From Durusdinium trenchii (Eukaryota > Sar > Dinophyceae > Suessiales > Symbiodiniaceae), in contig CAXAMN010014136.1 in NCBI GenBank assembly GCA_963970005.1, positions 95,719-159,718 on the forward strand: a stretch of 64,000 nucleotides of DNA, written 5' to 3'. The position numbers and the translations under genes are program-made. Below the pieces are notes generated by a model. It did not search any database. It was not told the origin of the DNA and saw only the letters and a list, made by a program, of their open reading frames with translations. This document shows, piece after piece, positions 52,436-64,000 of this stretch. Positions within the stretch are counted from its first letter, which is position 1. Each line of letters starts with the position of its first letter.

Positions 52436-55190
52436 ATGCCGAGTTCCCGGAGGCGGCGGCTTCCTCTTCCCCTGGTGCTGGGCGCGCTGGGTGCGCTGGG
52501 CGGCCTTGTTGGCTTCGTCTCAGGGCGAGGCCCCGAGAGCACCGTGGAGCGCCGTGAGAGGGCGCGGAGCCTGATGCCCAGGAAGGCATTGGAGCTTGAG
52601 GAGCTGGGGGGTCCTGCAAAAAGGAGCTTAAGCACAGCTCCTTTTGTGATGATCGTTTCAAGTGCTGCTGTGTGCTTGGTTCTGCTGTGTCACTTCTTCG
52701 GTCAGCTCCATCTGAACCAGGGAAGAATGGGACAGACCACCGCTGAGGGATTAGTGATTAGACTCCGGATCGCTGGATCTCCCTGATAATCCTATGCAAA
52801 AACCAAACCTTGAAAAGGTTTTGGACTAGCTTCAACCTGGCCTGCGTGGCCGGCTTTGGCTCCGGCAGGAGGTGTCTGCGCTCGCGCGGCCAGAGCTGCC
52901 GAACTCCACGGAGGCCATGTGCCGGCAGGCGGCTGAGGCCGTGATGCGCGCCTACCGAGACGGCTACACGCGGCAGGCCGTGCGGCTGCGGTTGGATGCT
53001 GCCTACAGTGGGCAGGAGGACTTGAAGCTTGGCAGGAGAGGTGCCGAGGTCAGACCACGTAGCGGTGCAGTGGTGCACCATTAGGTTTGGTGCTTGGAAG
53101 ATGGGCAGTTGTCTTCGTCTGTAGTGTCTTGTCCGGGCATGGTGGGTGCCGACTACCATCTTTCGTGCTTGTTCACCACAGCCATGCAAGTGATGACAAA
53201 AATCAGGACGAAGCGGAACGAAAGGACAATGTGACAAGAGTTTTACCGTCTCATGGCCCTGTACTAAGGAGTGCTTTGCTCAAGGCCAGCTTGCCGTTGG
53301 CCAAAAGTTTTGCCACCAAGCTGTGGAATGGAGAGTACCTCAGGCAAGTGTCCCTAGGCAGACAGGTTTGCTGAACCAAATTGGCAGACCAGACAGGTGT
53401 GCTGTGATTGAGCAGTCCATTTTCTACCTGACGGGAGTGTCCCTTGGTGGATGCTGTCCGTCTCCCAGAATCCGAAGAACCCAAAGATGGAGGTGCGCAA
53501 CCCATTGTGGAACTGTCAGTGGAACCCAGCAATTGTGGAGGAGGATCATGAGTGTCCAGGCATTTGTACTCTTTGAGTTCAGCAACAAATAACCCAGATT
53601 GCCAGTGGTTGTAGATCAACGTAGTCGTTGCCCACAGCTGGATTATAAGCTGGCCACTGGAAACTGCACTCCAAGGATTCCCAAGACGGTCTGCTAAAGC
53701 ACCAATCCGCTTCCCACCAATCCTTTTTGAGGCTTGTCACTTTCCACCTGGTCGACCAAAGGGTGGACAAAAAGATCCTTTGCCGCTATTTCTAGGAATG
53801 AGGACCCAGCCAGCCATCATGTACCAAGCACAGATATGGGAGTAGAGCCCAACCTCTCAATATAATAAGGGCAAGAGAGGGGCAAGTGGCTTTCCACTGC
53901 CACGCGAGGAACTGCCGTACCGCCAAACTGAGGAAGACATCTCTTGTAGATGAGGATGTGACCACCTTGTTGTACAGAGAGGCGGAGAATGCCTTGATGG
54001 ATGCTGCCGTGCTCTATTTACCTTCCAGAGAAGTAGTGACTTCGCCCAAGCTCCTCGAATGGATGAAGGAGATGTCTGTAGATGATCAGATTTCGATATT
54101 GAGTTTTGTTGGCTGGTCGGGGATTATATACTTGCTTTCGGGATTTTGCTGTCGGATTCTTCTCTAGTTGAGGTGGGAATGACTTGCATGTTCATTTGCT
54201 CTTTGTTGGTGCGGTGTGCTTGGGTCTTTGTGTGTTCTTTTGATGGAGAACCGCCTTGGACGACTAGAATGTGTGCCTGGTCGTAGCACCAAACTACAAC
54301 TGTAACCTATATACAGAGGCAGGTTGGTCGTTTGCAGATGTCAACGCCCAGCATTTTCCTATGCGCTCGCTGCGCGACATCCCTGGATGTGGTCGACTCA
54401 CCGCTTGGTCGACTCCATTCCTGGAGGACCTGAGCCCCTGCGCTCACATTGGTGGGGGGAAGGAACCAACCCACCGGAAGCCACGCGAAGCCACCGGTCC
54501 CTACGTGAACCAACCCACCGGAAGCCACGCGAAGCCACCGGTCCCTACGTTTCTTTTTGGGCTGTTCCGGGGTACTTCAGGTGCACATTGCACATGTGGT
54601 TTAGTGGTGTGTTGGTTTCGAGCTTCCCCATACTGTAACAAGAGGATTTAGCAGATCCATCTCATCAGCACGACCAGGTTCAGCAACTTCTTTCAGAGCA
54701 TGGGCGATCGTTTGGTGGTGGTGACCAACCCCGAGAATGCGGCAGCAGGGTGGAGAGTGGAGAACATGGGGGCCGATTTCTATGACAATTCAGATGTCGG
54801 GTGGCTTGGTAGCATCACACCTTTGCCTTTCCAAGTCGCCAGAGATTGAAGATTTGACCCTAGAAAGATGTTGGGGAGAGTTTTGACGGCGTCGGTGTTT
54901 GCTCTTTTTTGGTCGTCAGCATGACCCTAGTTTGGTTACTGTTCCGATTGGTGGTGAAGTTTAGGGTTGATTATATATACACTGGCTTGGACTTGCCGTT
55001 GCAGCTGCATGTGAGGCTGGAGATTTGCAAGGTCTTTGCTCAGCAGAGCTACTATTACCAGCTAGTTCCCATCAACAACTGGCAAGTGACCTTTTTCCGC
55101 GCCTACCCCTTTCCATGGGAATTGTGGATTGAGGACCAAATTTGCACACTGCAAGGGTTGGAGGGAGACTTAAGCAATAGTCACAGTTGA
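52436..55190 (+). CDS. DUF1995-domain protein, plastid-targeted
   Basis: DUF1995 occurs in chloroplast proteins of plants and algae (e.g. the C-terminus of a plastid adenylate kinase and the PSII-assembly factor LPA3); exact role unknown. Exons join in phase: 52436-52615 (MPSSRRRRLPLPLVLGALGA leader), 52869-53035 (RPELPNSTEAMCRQAAEAVM, RAYRDGYTRQAVRLRLDAAY), 53269-53343 (SALLKASLPLAKSFATKLW), 53933-54073 (KTSLVDEDVTTLLYREAENA), 54678-54795 (GDRLVVVTNPENAAAGW) and 55032 to about 55140 (VFAQQSYYYQLVPINNWQV, FFRAYPFPWELWIED). GYTRQAVRL, VVVTNP and FRxYPxPW fit the family. The Arg-rich start plus hydrophobic run suits a signal peptide for the multi-membrane peridinin plastid. Donors GC, GA, GC, GT, GT; acceptors AG|G. 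The ending is unresolved; KPNYDQILAWTEAYE near 55.80-55.85 kb may be a later exon. Confidence 0.75.
54463..54550. repeat. 44-bp perfect tandem duplication in an intron
   Basis: Units 54463-54506 and 54507-54550 are identical (start 'gaaccaacccaccggaag', end 'ggtccctacgt'). They lie between the fourth and fifth DUF1995 exons. Since 44 is not a multiple of three and the repeat is intronic, it is neutral for coding, and it is probably recent because it is perfect. Confidence 0.9.
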
Positions 55191-55779
55191 ACTGATGGCA
55201 AGCTTGACAGGCTACAGCCTCTGTTTGGAAGAGAGTGGTTCACTTGGAGACTTACGGCAGGTTGCTTCTAAAGCACCTCCAGCAGTGTGTTTCCATAAGA
55301 GGCTGGTTCCGACCACCAATCCACTGGTTTGGGGTCCGCGACTTCCGCTGCGCCGCACAAGAGATATTCTCACAGGACTTGAACTACAACTTGGTGAAGC
55401 TAGGCCAGGTGCAACTTGTGGTCGGAGGGGCTCAGGCAGCTCATGCTTGGCTACTACCGGCCATCACGCACTTGCTTGGGTGATGGCCTGACTTGGAAGC
55501 AGGGAGCTCCCAGAATCTCAGATGTCCTTTAACACAAGGCAACTTCCAATCAATGTAGACCGTCAACGCACTTGGGATAACTCCCAATGTAACCATGAAT
55601 CCCAGGTCCCCGTTTTCGAGAAGACCTCCATTTATTTTGCTTTGGCCCATTGAGATCCATGCCGGAAGGAGGTGCAACCCCCCAGACTGGATCAAGCCAG
55701 TCAGGCTGTTGCAGCACTGTTGAGGTGAAAGTGGAAAGACTCCTCACTGTTGGGGCGTCCTACGGGCCTCGCCCCGGCC

Positions 55780-55853
55780 GCAGGGGAGTCGGAAACGAAG
55801 CCCAACTACGATCAGATCTTAGCTTGGACCGAGGCCTACGAGGACCGAACGGA
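55780..55853 (+). CDS. Possible C-terminal exon of the DUF1995 gene
   Basis: After a CCGCAG|GG acceptor the frame reads ESETKPNYDQILAWTEAYE and reaches a possible GA donor (TACGAG|GACCGA). A 'KPxYxxIxxW' tail is plausible for the end of DUF1995 proteins, but linking exons between 55.14 and 55.78 kb are not settled (an open frame at 55235-55483 contains VRDFRCAAQEIFSQDLNYN). Confidence 0.3.
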
Positions 55854-58800
55854 CCACGGAGGGTTCGGCGGAATCCAGTGCAGGTGGCAAAGCCCCATGG
55901 AAATCGCGTGTCTGGAGCGTTTTCCATTGGTTTTGTGACTCTACACGAACCAGCTGATCAGGGGAGGGGAGTGTGGGTGGTTCTGCTGTCATCGGCTGCA
56001 TAGAACTTGTCATCGGCTACATCATGGGAGGCGTGCCGAACCACCCGATCGGCGCATTCTTTGATTTGGGCTTTTGCAATCGTTTTTGGGACCTTGTTTC
56101 TAGTCCCGAGCCGGGAGCCGTCCTGTGGTGGGAACCATTAGGCCCTATACTGCGGCTGTGACTGCCACCCAGAAAGGCCTACCGCCTGGTTGGTGGACCT
56201 CCCACAAGTCCTTCATACTTTTCACTCCATACTGACCTGCTGGGATTCACTTCGGTCGCGGAGGAAAGCGCCGGCGTTAGAGCTTTCCAGAAGGTGGGGA
56301 AACTTCTGCAGGACAATCAGACGCTCGGTGGGTTTGGAATGTGGGGGGCTTGGGGCGGACGGTGAGGAATTTGATTTTCAGGAGCTCTTGGTGGAAGTGC
56401 GCCATCGTCATGTTGAGGCAGAGTTGGGGAGGGTGTCCAGTAGTGTAAGTCTTGAGACATATAGGAAAGAAGGCTAGATGGGGTTCTTCCAGGCCGGGGT
56501 AGGCCTTTGCAACAATTACCAGAAGCATCCAGAAGCCAGTGTTTGCCCTACGCTTGCCCACAACCCAAGTTGACCATTTGCCATGCAAAAAGGATCTTCC
56601 ACCTTGACTTGGGGGTTATTTGTTTAGCGATTCACTCGAGCAGAAGGGAATGGTTGCATTGGCGCCCGGAAATGCGGACCGTGAAGATGGAGGACGGCTT
56701 CTCTCGCGACGTGCCCGTCGCCTCCCTGAGGCAGAAGCTGGATCCCCTGGATCCGGACGCTTCCCTGGCCTTATCAGGCTCCTAGCGGCCCTGAGCTTGC
56801 AACGTGTCACCCAGGTACTCAGCTGGCGGCTTCAAATGTGAGTTTCAGGGGTTCGCCACCTTGAAACGAGGCAGGTTAGCGCATGTTGGCACCCCAAGAA
56901 AGCCAGTGAGGTGGGGGGAGCCTTGCGCATCTCCTTGCTTCAGCCCACACATTTTGTTCAACCAGTGTAGCCAAGGAGTGGTGTGGTTTCCGGAGAAGTG
57001 ATTCACACATGGAGCACTTTGTCACTGTCAGCTGGGCATCACCTTCCTAGTTTCTCGTTTTCGGGCACCTGGGCACCTGGCATCCTGGGCAAAGGCCGAG
57101 AAAGCCCCAGACTCCCAAGACCGAAAACGACCTTCCTTTTGCAAGGCCAGCCACTGTTTCCTCCTCACTTGAGAAGGTTCCCCAGGTTTTGAGTTTAAGA
57201 ACTGGAAGACTGGCAGTGTTTGATCCAAAAACGCGCATAACGCCGGCCAATCTGAAGACTCTGGACCGAGCACAGCAGCATACCTCAGAAAGATACAAAC
57301 ATGCTCCTGAAATCTCCAGAACACCTGGTTCCGTGGTGAACTGTGTAGGAGGGACTGGCCGCCATCCATGTGTAGGCGTCTTTATAGCAATCGCTTCATG
57401 AGGGTCTTCACAAGGCGGATTCAGAAGCTACGTGCGATGTAGGCGTCCCAGTCTGCCGTGTGTCCTGTTTGCTTGGAATTTTCGGCTCCCCTTCAGCGCG
57501 GAAAGTGCTGGGGGCTGCCATGGGACAGAGAATGTCAGACACAACTCTCATACGATCCGCGTGAGGCCCCCCCAAAAAGCCGCGCTGCTTCTTGGATGGA
57601 GGGTCGAGAAATGAGTTGGGGGCGTTTGGAGGATCATTTATCTCTCTCCGTCTCTATGTGTCATCCAAATCGTTTTAATCCATGCATCCCCAGCAAACTG
57701 GGTGTGTGGGTGCAAAGGGAAGTTCCGAACCACGACCGTGGTGCAGGCAAAAGCAAAGTGAAGGCGGGGTCGTGTTCTCTTTTCGCAGAAGCTGCGCCGT
57801 CCAGGTTGCCTGCCCAGTGATGGTTGAAGAGGTTCTCGCATTGGAGGCCGGAGATGCCGGTGATTGGCATTTGTTTGGAAGGGAGTAGCTCCTCTTGGCT
57901 TTTCTGCCAGGAGGTCCATCTCCAACAAACTCCAAACAGATCTCAAAGCATCGAAGGGTGTGCTGTTCTGCCGTAATTACAGGTCACTTGCCAACCGGAA
58001 AAAACGCAATTGCTCTTTTTCTAAGCCTGGGAACTTTGTGCGGCGTGCAGCTCACCGAGGGCTTGGATCACGGCCATCCCTTTTGTGCCGCAGGGGTTGG
58101 GGTGCCAAGCCCAAGTCTGGAGAGCTGGCAGTGGCTCAAAACATGTAGGCTGTAGACTCCGGGAGCTGAAGTACATCCTCACTTGTGGTTGAGCACTTTA
58201 TGCCAAGACATAGTTGATGTTCAAAACAGCTTCTACATGTATTCAGCTGGCCCTCACCACAAACTGACCAAAGTTTCTAGATTCTAGACCAATCTTTGCA
58301 AGTTACCCATGGACCAAACAAACAAAAATCCTTCATACAATGGGCTTATGATGCTGGAGGTAATGGGCCATGAGCCTGCTCCCCTGGCGCACCAGCCGAT
58401 CCTGCGGACTGGCTCGTCAAGCCCCCCAAAAAGACATAAGTTGCTGGTCACATGAAGCAACAAAAAGCCAGGTACCCTAGTGGGCCTAGTCAACATCCAG
58501 ACTACCAAGAACGGAGACGTAGGGGATATTGACCTACTACGTTTCAATTTATATAATCTATATGTAAATTCTCTCCAACAGCTCTTTCAATCCTTTTTCA
58601 GGTAAGTAAGTCCCAAAAAATCAAGATGGTCCTCGTGTCGAAGCGTCTCCTCGCAGGGAGGCGCGAAGAAGCACTCTCAAGCATGAAAAGCATCAAGACA
58701 TGCAAGACAGGAGACTGGCGAGTCCACATATGGGAAGTACCACAAAAGTCCGAAGAGCTAGGCTCGAAAGGAGTTCAAGGAAATGATCCCAGCCTTGCGC

Positions 58801-58957
58801 CTCACATGGGCTCAACCTAAGAAACCCATACCCCCCCGTTCCCGCGCACTGTTCCTGCGGGCCGTTCCGCGCCAAGCGCGCTGAGTGGGATGGTGTGATG
58901 GCAAAGTGGGAGCCTTGGGCTGAGCAAAGGGGGCTGAGTCGCTGAGTCCAGAATGAT

Positions 58958-59268
58958 TCCGAATAAGTCCAACAATCCATCCCCTCAATCCCCTCATTCT
59001 CAGCCGCACCCACGATCGAACATGGAACACTCTCCAAGCCACTCTCCACGGGCATTTGTTGGAAGGGAGCCCTAAAAATCTCGCCTGAGGAGTGCAGCAA
59101 ATGTCTGGAGGACAATGAGGACTGGGAGGAGCTTTGCCAATGGTGCGACACCTGCCGCAATGAGGCCGACCCAGCCCGTCGAGGCTCGGAGTGGGGTGCT
59201 GTTGAAGGGCGATTCATGGAGGTTGTGACCATGAGGAATTCATGGTTTGGGCGTGTTGGTCTGGCCTA
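58958..59268 (+). CDS. Cys-rich open frame, possible exon
   Basis: About 100 codons open without a start Met. It contains SPEECSKCLEDNEDWEELCQ, then WCDTCRNEADPARR, so Cys-x2-Cys-x12-Cys-x2-Cys-x2-Cys, with many acidic residues, then EGRFMEVVTMRN before TAG. The spacing could form a small zinc site but matches no finger I know. A longer antisense frame (58693-59232) covers the same bases. Confidence 0.3.
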
Positions 59269-60107
59269 GCCAAGCCCAGCACAACTTTCCGCGTTTCAGA
59301 CTGAGAAACCTATCCGGTGTTGAAGGTTCCTGACCAAGTGGGCGAAACAAAGCCGCGAACGATTCACGGAAGTCGCCGCTGTGCTACAGCACAGGCGCTC
59401 TCCTTCACAGTCACTGTGCAGAACTTGCTTGGGTCAGAGACCATGGAACTTCCGCGCCTGCCTCTTTGAGAAGAAACTACTGGGGGCCATTCTGCGTTTC
59501 CATGGTGGCCGTGGGTCATGGCACCCGGAGCACGGTTGACCCCTCCCTCGGTCAACCAGGTAAGACGCAACTGGACCCTCTGCCATGCGGCCATGCGTTG
59601 CTCGTTTGCCTAGAGCTATTGCAAGCAACCATGACAAACACATTCAAATACCATCACTACACTAAGATGGAGCCCTCCTGTTGCCGCAAGCACCGGCTAA
59701 GTTGAGTTTCCGGGGTGCGTTTCTGTCGCAAAGCCACACTGCGCAGCATCATCAACAGGGGATTGCTCGAGGCATACCCTGCTTTCGTACCAAAGCAGAT
59801 CCAGCTCGCCCACACGCCGTGAGATTTTCTGACCCGGAGGCTATCCTCACGACAAAAGGCCACAGACCTGCTGTTGAAAGCAAATATGCCTTCCAAATCA
59901 AAACCTTTCTCATTGAGAGGAAAACTGGGATGATCACTAGCACCAACAATCATTTTTTCCTCCATGGCGGATGTGCACATAAGACAGTGCCCACTCAAGC
60001 GCTGAGCAAAAACAACATTTGGAGGAACGTTTGCAACGCGACGCACACCAGACTTTGAGCCATCCAAGGTTAAAGTCGAGGATACCTGGAGGGTGTTGTC
60101 TTGTAGG

Positions 60108-60395
60108 ATACCTTTTCTCAGCCGCATGGCCGCACGAAGGCAACATTTAGAGGAGGAAAGAGCGATGGAGCAATTCGTAGCATACCTTTTGTGAGCCGCC
60201 AGGACGGGCGAGATTTCGGAAACCCATGAGCATAGCCATTCCAACATAGCGCACCTTTTGTGAGCCACCCGAGGTTGAACTTTGGAGATTTTAGGGGTTG
60301 AATCGTCGTAGGATACCTTTTGTAAGCCGCGCGAGGGCAAAATTTAGAGGAGGAAGTGCCATTGAAAACAGAGCATACCTTTTGTGAGCCACCCG
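60108..60395. repeat. Degenerate 62-74-bp tandem repeat, five units
   Basis: Units begin with 'ataccttttgtgagcc' or a near variant at 60108, 60182, 60251, 60313 and 60375, followed by 'acccgagg' and often 'aatttagaggagga'. Spacings are 74, 69, 62 and 62. A weaker related unit may precede at 60050. A minus-strand frame (59657-60340) over it is Cys-containing but probably an artefact of the repeat. Confidence 0.7.
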
Positions 60396-60617
60396 AGGGC
60401 AGACTTTAGAAGCCTGTTGAGGGCCAAACTTAGGGCAGGAACCAACGTACCAGCGCTCCGAGGTTCACAAAGTGCTGCGCCTGCTACGAAATCTGCATTT
60501 CCAGCCATCCCAGCACCAAAATCCTTCCAAGATCATCAAATAGGGCAAGCAAATCAACATAGAGCCTGCGCGCCCGGGTTCCTCAGATTTGGCGCCAATC
60601 CTCCCAACCACCTCCAG

Positions 60618-61641
60618 GCCGCCCGGCTCCACCCAGCGAGCCGAGCGAGCCGCCGCTGCGGCCGCCCGGGGAGCCAGCGCCGGCAGCGTCGCCCTACAGA
60701 GCGCTGGATGTGGTGGCGACCTGGAACAGTCGGCGCAGGAGGTTGCTGGAGGCGACGGAGTAGGGGAAGTGAGCAGAGGGGCATGGATAAGGCCTATAGG
60801 GCCCAGAGTGATTGAATAATGCGCTGCAAGTATTTGCAAGTAGTGATCATACATGTGATAGATGGCGTAGGCATAGTATATATTTTGTTCGTTGGTGGCA
60901 TTTGGTGAGAACATGGTTTTGATGTGCGGCATTGTGCAAGCGACTCAACGAGTGAGTGCTTTGCAAGTCGAGGAAGGACCTCCCACGCGGCCAGGAGCTG
61001 GGTTCAGTGGACTTCTTAGGGCCCACGGCGCGGCGCGTGCGGTTGAGGGCCTTGCAGCTGGAGTTCCACCCAGACAAGCACCCTGCAGGCGGTGTAGGGA
61101 TCGTTCGGTTGGTAGCTGAGGGGTGTGGTAGTCATGCATTCAATGTGTGAGTTTAGTGAGCGGTGTATAGTAATTACAGTAGTTTTTTTGTGGATTCTAC
61201 AGATCAACAACATCGAGCCTTGCGGTGCTTAGCAAGCAAGAAGGCGAGAGGCTGGCGAAAGTGTGCTTGCATTCCGAAGGTGTCATGTGATTGGGGGACA
61301 CAGGTGCCGCACAAAGTGTTGGCCTCTCTTCCCATTCCGTCACCTCCAAACCGAAATCCATCCGTTCCTCCGAGGTGCTTCGAGCTGTTCCATCGTGTTC
61401 GATCGAGCTGCGTGCCGTGCGGGGCCCTGTCTTCAGGTGAGCAGCACTTTGCGCAGGAGATGTTCTTACTGGTCCAAAGCCGCTGGGAGGAGGACGAGCG
61501 CACACGCCGCCAGCGCCAGGAGGAACAGCAGCGGGCCGAGCAGCAGGCGGCGGAGCAGCTGAGGAAAGCGGAGGAGGCCTGGAGAAGGCAAGAGGCGCAG
61601 AAGGCCAAGGAAGAGGCAGGGAGATGCAGGGATCAAGATAG
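60618..61641 (+). CDS. J-domain (DnaJ-like) protein with charged helical tail
   Basis: Three exons join in phase: 60618-60728 (Pro-rich, e.g. PPSEPSEPPLRPPGEPAPA, then SPYRALDVVATWN), 61020-61091 (RPTARRVRLRALQLEFHPDK) and 61437-61641 (GEQHFAQEMFLLVQSRWEED, then RTRRQRQEEQQRAEQQAAEQ). Together they give J-domain helices I-IV, with the HPD loop in LEFHPDKHP between helices II and III. HPD stimulates Hsp70 ATPase. The Arg/Glu/Gln-rich helix after the J domain is common in dinoflagellate J proteins. Donors are GT; acceptors are AG|G; introns are 291 and 345 nt. The frame before 60618 is open back to a stop near 60560, so the first exon may start elsewhere. Beyond 61641 further exons are likely but not found. 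Confidence 0.72.
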
Positions 61642-63130
61642 GTGGCGCTGGAGGCGATCAAACAAATTCCCGGAGAAGAGGCAGTATATTTTATCTAGGA
61701 CAGAAGGATTTGAAGGATTTGACGGAATTTGTGAGAGTGGCTTCTTCAGCCAAGGATCTTTCAGCCAGGACCGAGTCTTCATTTTTTAAGTCAGTATTAC
61801 TTAATTTTTGTGAACATTTTTTTCGTCAGATGACCATCACGGTCCATGTCCATTCGCATTTCCGTTCCCGTCTCGTATCTTGAAGACTCGGTGTTTACAC
61901 AAAAGAAAAGAAAGCCAGCCTTTCCTGCCAGGCCTTGAGGAAGCAAAAGGAAGCAGAGGAGCGCTCTTTGACTTCCACTTGAAGAGTCAAGACATGTCAA
62001 GACTCCCCTTGAATGATTTCCACCAAGTGCCTTGAAACAAGCATGACAGCAATTTTCCGCTGGAAGAGTCTGCAAGGCGGCAGTCCAACCGATCCTTAGA
62101 TCTTTGGGTTTGTGGCTGTGAGCATCCACCACAGTCTGTCGAATGCAATGACAAACAGACAAGCATATGCATTAAACCTCATTAAAGCAACTAGCTATGT
62201 AAATATACTACGAAAGCCAGCCGATAGGCTAGGCTGAAGTTAGTTCTGCGAACAAAGTTCGTATTTGGGGGTGTGGGGGGAGACAGGGAAAAGTATATGT
62301 AAACCATGTTAGCCTGCTAGTGTTTTTTCCCACAAAGGTGATTTTTGGTGGCTTGATCATACAAAAGATGCAAGGTGATGAAGGTATTGCATCACTAGCA
62401 TCATTACTACCCGATAGTAGTACGCATGGCTAGTCCAAAGGCAGTCTATTGACCTGTGAACATGGCCGAAGCAATTATGTGACTGTACACATGTATCCAT
62501 TTATAGAACGTGCCTCGTACCATGCTGAGACGAGCCCCTATGATTTCCCAAGACCGCTGCTTTTAGTTTCAATATCATTTCAACATGGCCGAAATATGTA
62601 GACGCTGCAGATAATGAACCAGTGACAAAAGCCAAATGCCCGGCAGTTAGTAGGACGCCCAAAGTAAGACCAGGGCCTCGAGCAACCCATATCACCACAG
62701 TAGTGAAGGTTGTCCCACCAGGAAGAGTTGCAGCAGCTCAATCAACATGGCTGAAAGAGTTACTGTATATATTATACATATTCACATACATGTATAGTTT
62801 CATGAATATCTATATAGAACATGCCTCGTGCCAGTCACTTGCGGAGACCAGCCCTATGATTCCCCAAGGCCACTAAACATACAAATATAGACAACATGCC
62901 TGGCAGTAGTCATTTGGGTCGGATCACCTAAGCTATGATTTGGGCACCCACTCCCATCTGCATCATACTGGAGAGTTTTTTCCACTTGGAGCGGTTCATA
63001 CGTTCTACGACCTACCAGGGCCCGGTAATACCACAAAAAATATAAGTTTACCTGGGCGGCAGACCGACCACGAAAGTAAACAGCATTTCTTGCATCACGC
63101 TATGTCCCTCCAGCAATGGTTCGTCTGGCT
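61642..63130. other. No supported gene
   Basis: Open frames are short and lack motifs. Between 62.45 and 62.92 kb there are two related passages ('gaacgtgcctcgtaccatgc' near 62506 and 'gaacatgcctcgtgccag' near 62817, each followed by 'agac/ccagccctatgattccc'), so this is an old local duplication. Confidence 0.4.
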
Positions 63131-63139
63131 GTTCGCGAG

Positions 63140-63492
63140 CAGCGCCTGCAAAACCAAAACGCCGATCCAGAGCCACAGCATCAGCCTGCAAAACCAAAAC
63201 GCTGATCCAAAGCTAGCTCCTGCACCTGCACCAGAATCAGCAGGGCAGCAGCACCCGCAAAACGAAAACTCCGATCCAGAGCCACACCATTGAGAAGTTA
63301 GAGCCCCTATAGCCTGCGGTGCTGATGCTGTTGCAGGTGCAGGTGCTGGCTGTGGATCGGCCAGGTGCTGCTGCCGTGCTGATGCAGGTGCAGGTGCTGG
63401 CTCTGGATCGGTGTTTTGGCCCAGATAGCTTCTGCAAGCCAAGGGGTTCTCACTTCTCAATGGTGTGGCTCTGGATCGGCGTTTCGTTCGTG
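63140..63492. repeat. Long imperfect inverted repeat with internal CAG/CTG-like units
   Basis: The left arm at 63263-63303 ('cgatccagagccacacc', 'attgagaagtt') is nearly the reverse complement of 63446-63486 ('acttctcaatggtgtgg', 'ctctggatcgg'). Inside, 'ctgcacctgcacc' and 'aaaacgccgatccagagcc' units on the left answer 'ggtgcaggtgctgg' and 'gctctggatcgg' units on the right. The whole could fold into a hairpin of about 350 nt. Confidence 0.7.
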
Positions 63493-63499
63493 CTGGTCC

Positions 63500-63684
63500 A
63501 GGGATGACATCATGTCATTCCAGGGGTGACATCACGTCATGCTAGGGACAACATCATGTCATGCCAGCGATGACATCATGTCATGCCAGGGGCGACATCA
63601 TGTGATGCTAGGGATGACATCATGCCACGCAAGGGATGACATCATGTCATGCCCAGAATGAGATCATGTTGTGCCAGGGATGTC
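63500..63684. repeat. 22-23-bp palindromic minisatellite, about eight units
   Basis: Units of 'gatgacatcatgtcatgccag' with small changes. The core 'atgacatcatgtcat' is a near-perfect palindrome. It begins directly after the inverted repeat at 63140-63492. Confidence 0.85.
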
Positions 63685-63932
63685 AAACCTGTACTTATCC
63701 GGGGTCTATGCCGTAATTTTGGAATGAAGCTTAACGATTTTGCTTCTTTGTTTTCTATGTGGTGCTTTGGAGGACTTTTCTTGGCTTTTGTGCGCGTGTG
63801 TTCACCACGGCAGCTCTTGGACAAGCCATATCCTTTTACGGATGAGCAACGGTCCTTCGTTCTTTCAGGAAGGTTCGAGATTTGTCGCATTCAGGCACGT
63901 TTGAACCTTGGTGCATGTCTTCTCCGCTCAGC

Positions 63933-64000
63933 TTTGGTTACGTCAGCGTGGCGTTTCGCAATGGCACCTTGTGGCCTGAGACCTACGAGGGGCCTCGCGC
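63933..64000 (+). CDS. Possible exon truncated by the window end
   Basis: The frame reads FGYVSVAFRNGTLWPETYEG to the last base, following a plausible CTCAG acceptor. No family is recognised and the 3' side is outside the window. Confidence 0.3.

Larger units (their letters stand above)
55939..60560. other. Region with weak exon candidates only
   Basis: Possible + strand exons, none phased: about 56236-56325 (LLGFTSVAEESAGVRAFQKV, then GKLLQDNQTL), about 56680-56780 (TVKMEDGFSRDVPVASLRQ, then KLDPLDPDASLA) and 58958-59268 (below). The rest shows overlapping short frames. I cannot name a product. Confidence 0.3.

Noticed and set aside
57458..57560. CPVCLEF...RGKCW resembling the start of a RING finger
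   Set aside because: Only the first Cys pair is present; the His and later Cys positions of a RING are missing and splice support is lacking.
59657..60340. A 227-codon minus-strand frame
   Set aside because: Much of it lies over the 62-74-bp tandem repeat; no motif, and the strand is opposite to all supported host exons.

Overview
The window looks like nuclear DNA of a dinoflagellate, most likely a Symbiodiniaceae-type alga. Supporting signs are: short exons scattered through long introns with almost no intact open frames; introns that fit only if GC and GA donors are used alongside GT, with acceptors mostly of AG|G form; every recognisable host exon on the + strand; degenerate copies of the dinoflagellate spliced leader; a plastid-type DUF1995 protein with a signal-peptide-like leader; and two very large retrotransposons of kinds seen in these genomes. 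Two runs of ten Ns (1815-1824 and 45479-45488) mark assembly gaps.

Layout. 1-5 kb: repeats (a CTACTAG family at a gap, a TCTG/TCCG microsatellite), a 15-nt spliced-leader relic, no gene I can support. 5.0-16.1 kb: short + strand exons that join in compatible phases into one unrecognised, Ala/Leu-rich helical protein. 16.45-27.31 kb: a full-length LINE on the - strand with a 16-bp target-site duplication and short poly(A), lying in an intron of that gene. Its ORF1 carries a complete cytosine-C5 methyltransferase domain, and its ORF2 carries endonuclease, reverse transcriptase, CCHC and RNase H. 27.45-33.83 kb: further exons, again in matching phase. 35.93-49.14 kb: a mitochondrial carrier (SLC25, ornithine/arginine type) in at least seven exons. 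Its third intron holds a DIRS-like tyrosine-recombinase retrotransposon (about 38.9-45.4 kb, + strand) with a second, unrelated methyltransferase domain and a 2A ribosome-skipping motif. 52.44-55.9 kb: a plastid DUF1995 gene in at least six exons. 56-59.3 kb: weak exon candidates. 60.6-61.64 kb: a J-domain protein with a charged helical tail. 61.7-64 kb: repeats, including a long inverted repeat and a palindromic 22-nt minisatellite.

The main discovery is that two unrelated retrotransposons, both inside host introns, each carry a DNA-methyltransferase-like domain. The LINE domain keeps every catalytic motif I can check. The DIRS-like domain sits inside the split RNase H fold. The DIRS-like element also encodes a 2A motif placed to release its recombinase from the rest of Pol. 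Both copies show frame breaks, so these particular copies are probably inactive unless recoding or assembly error explains the breaks. Exon borders are hand-derived from reading frame, phase and splice dinucleotides and need transcript support.
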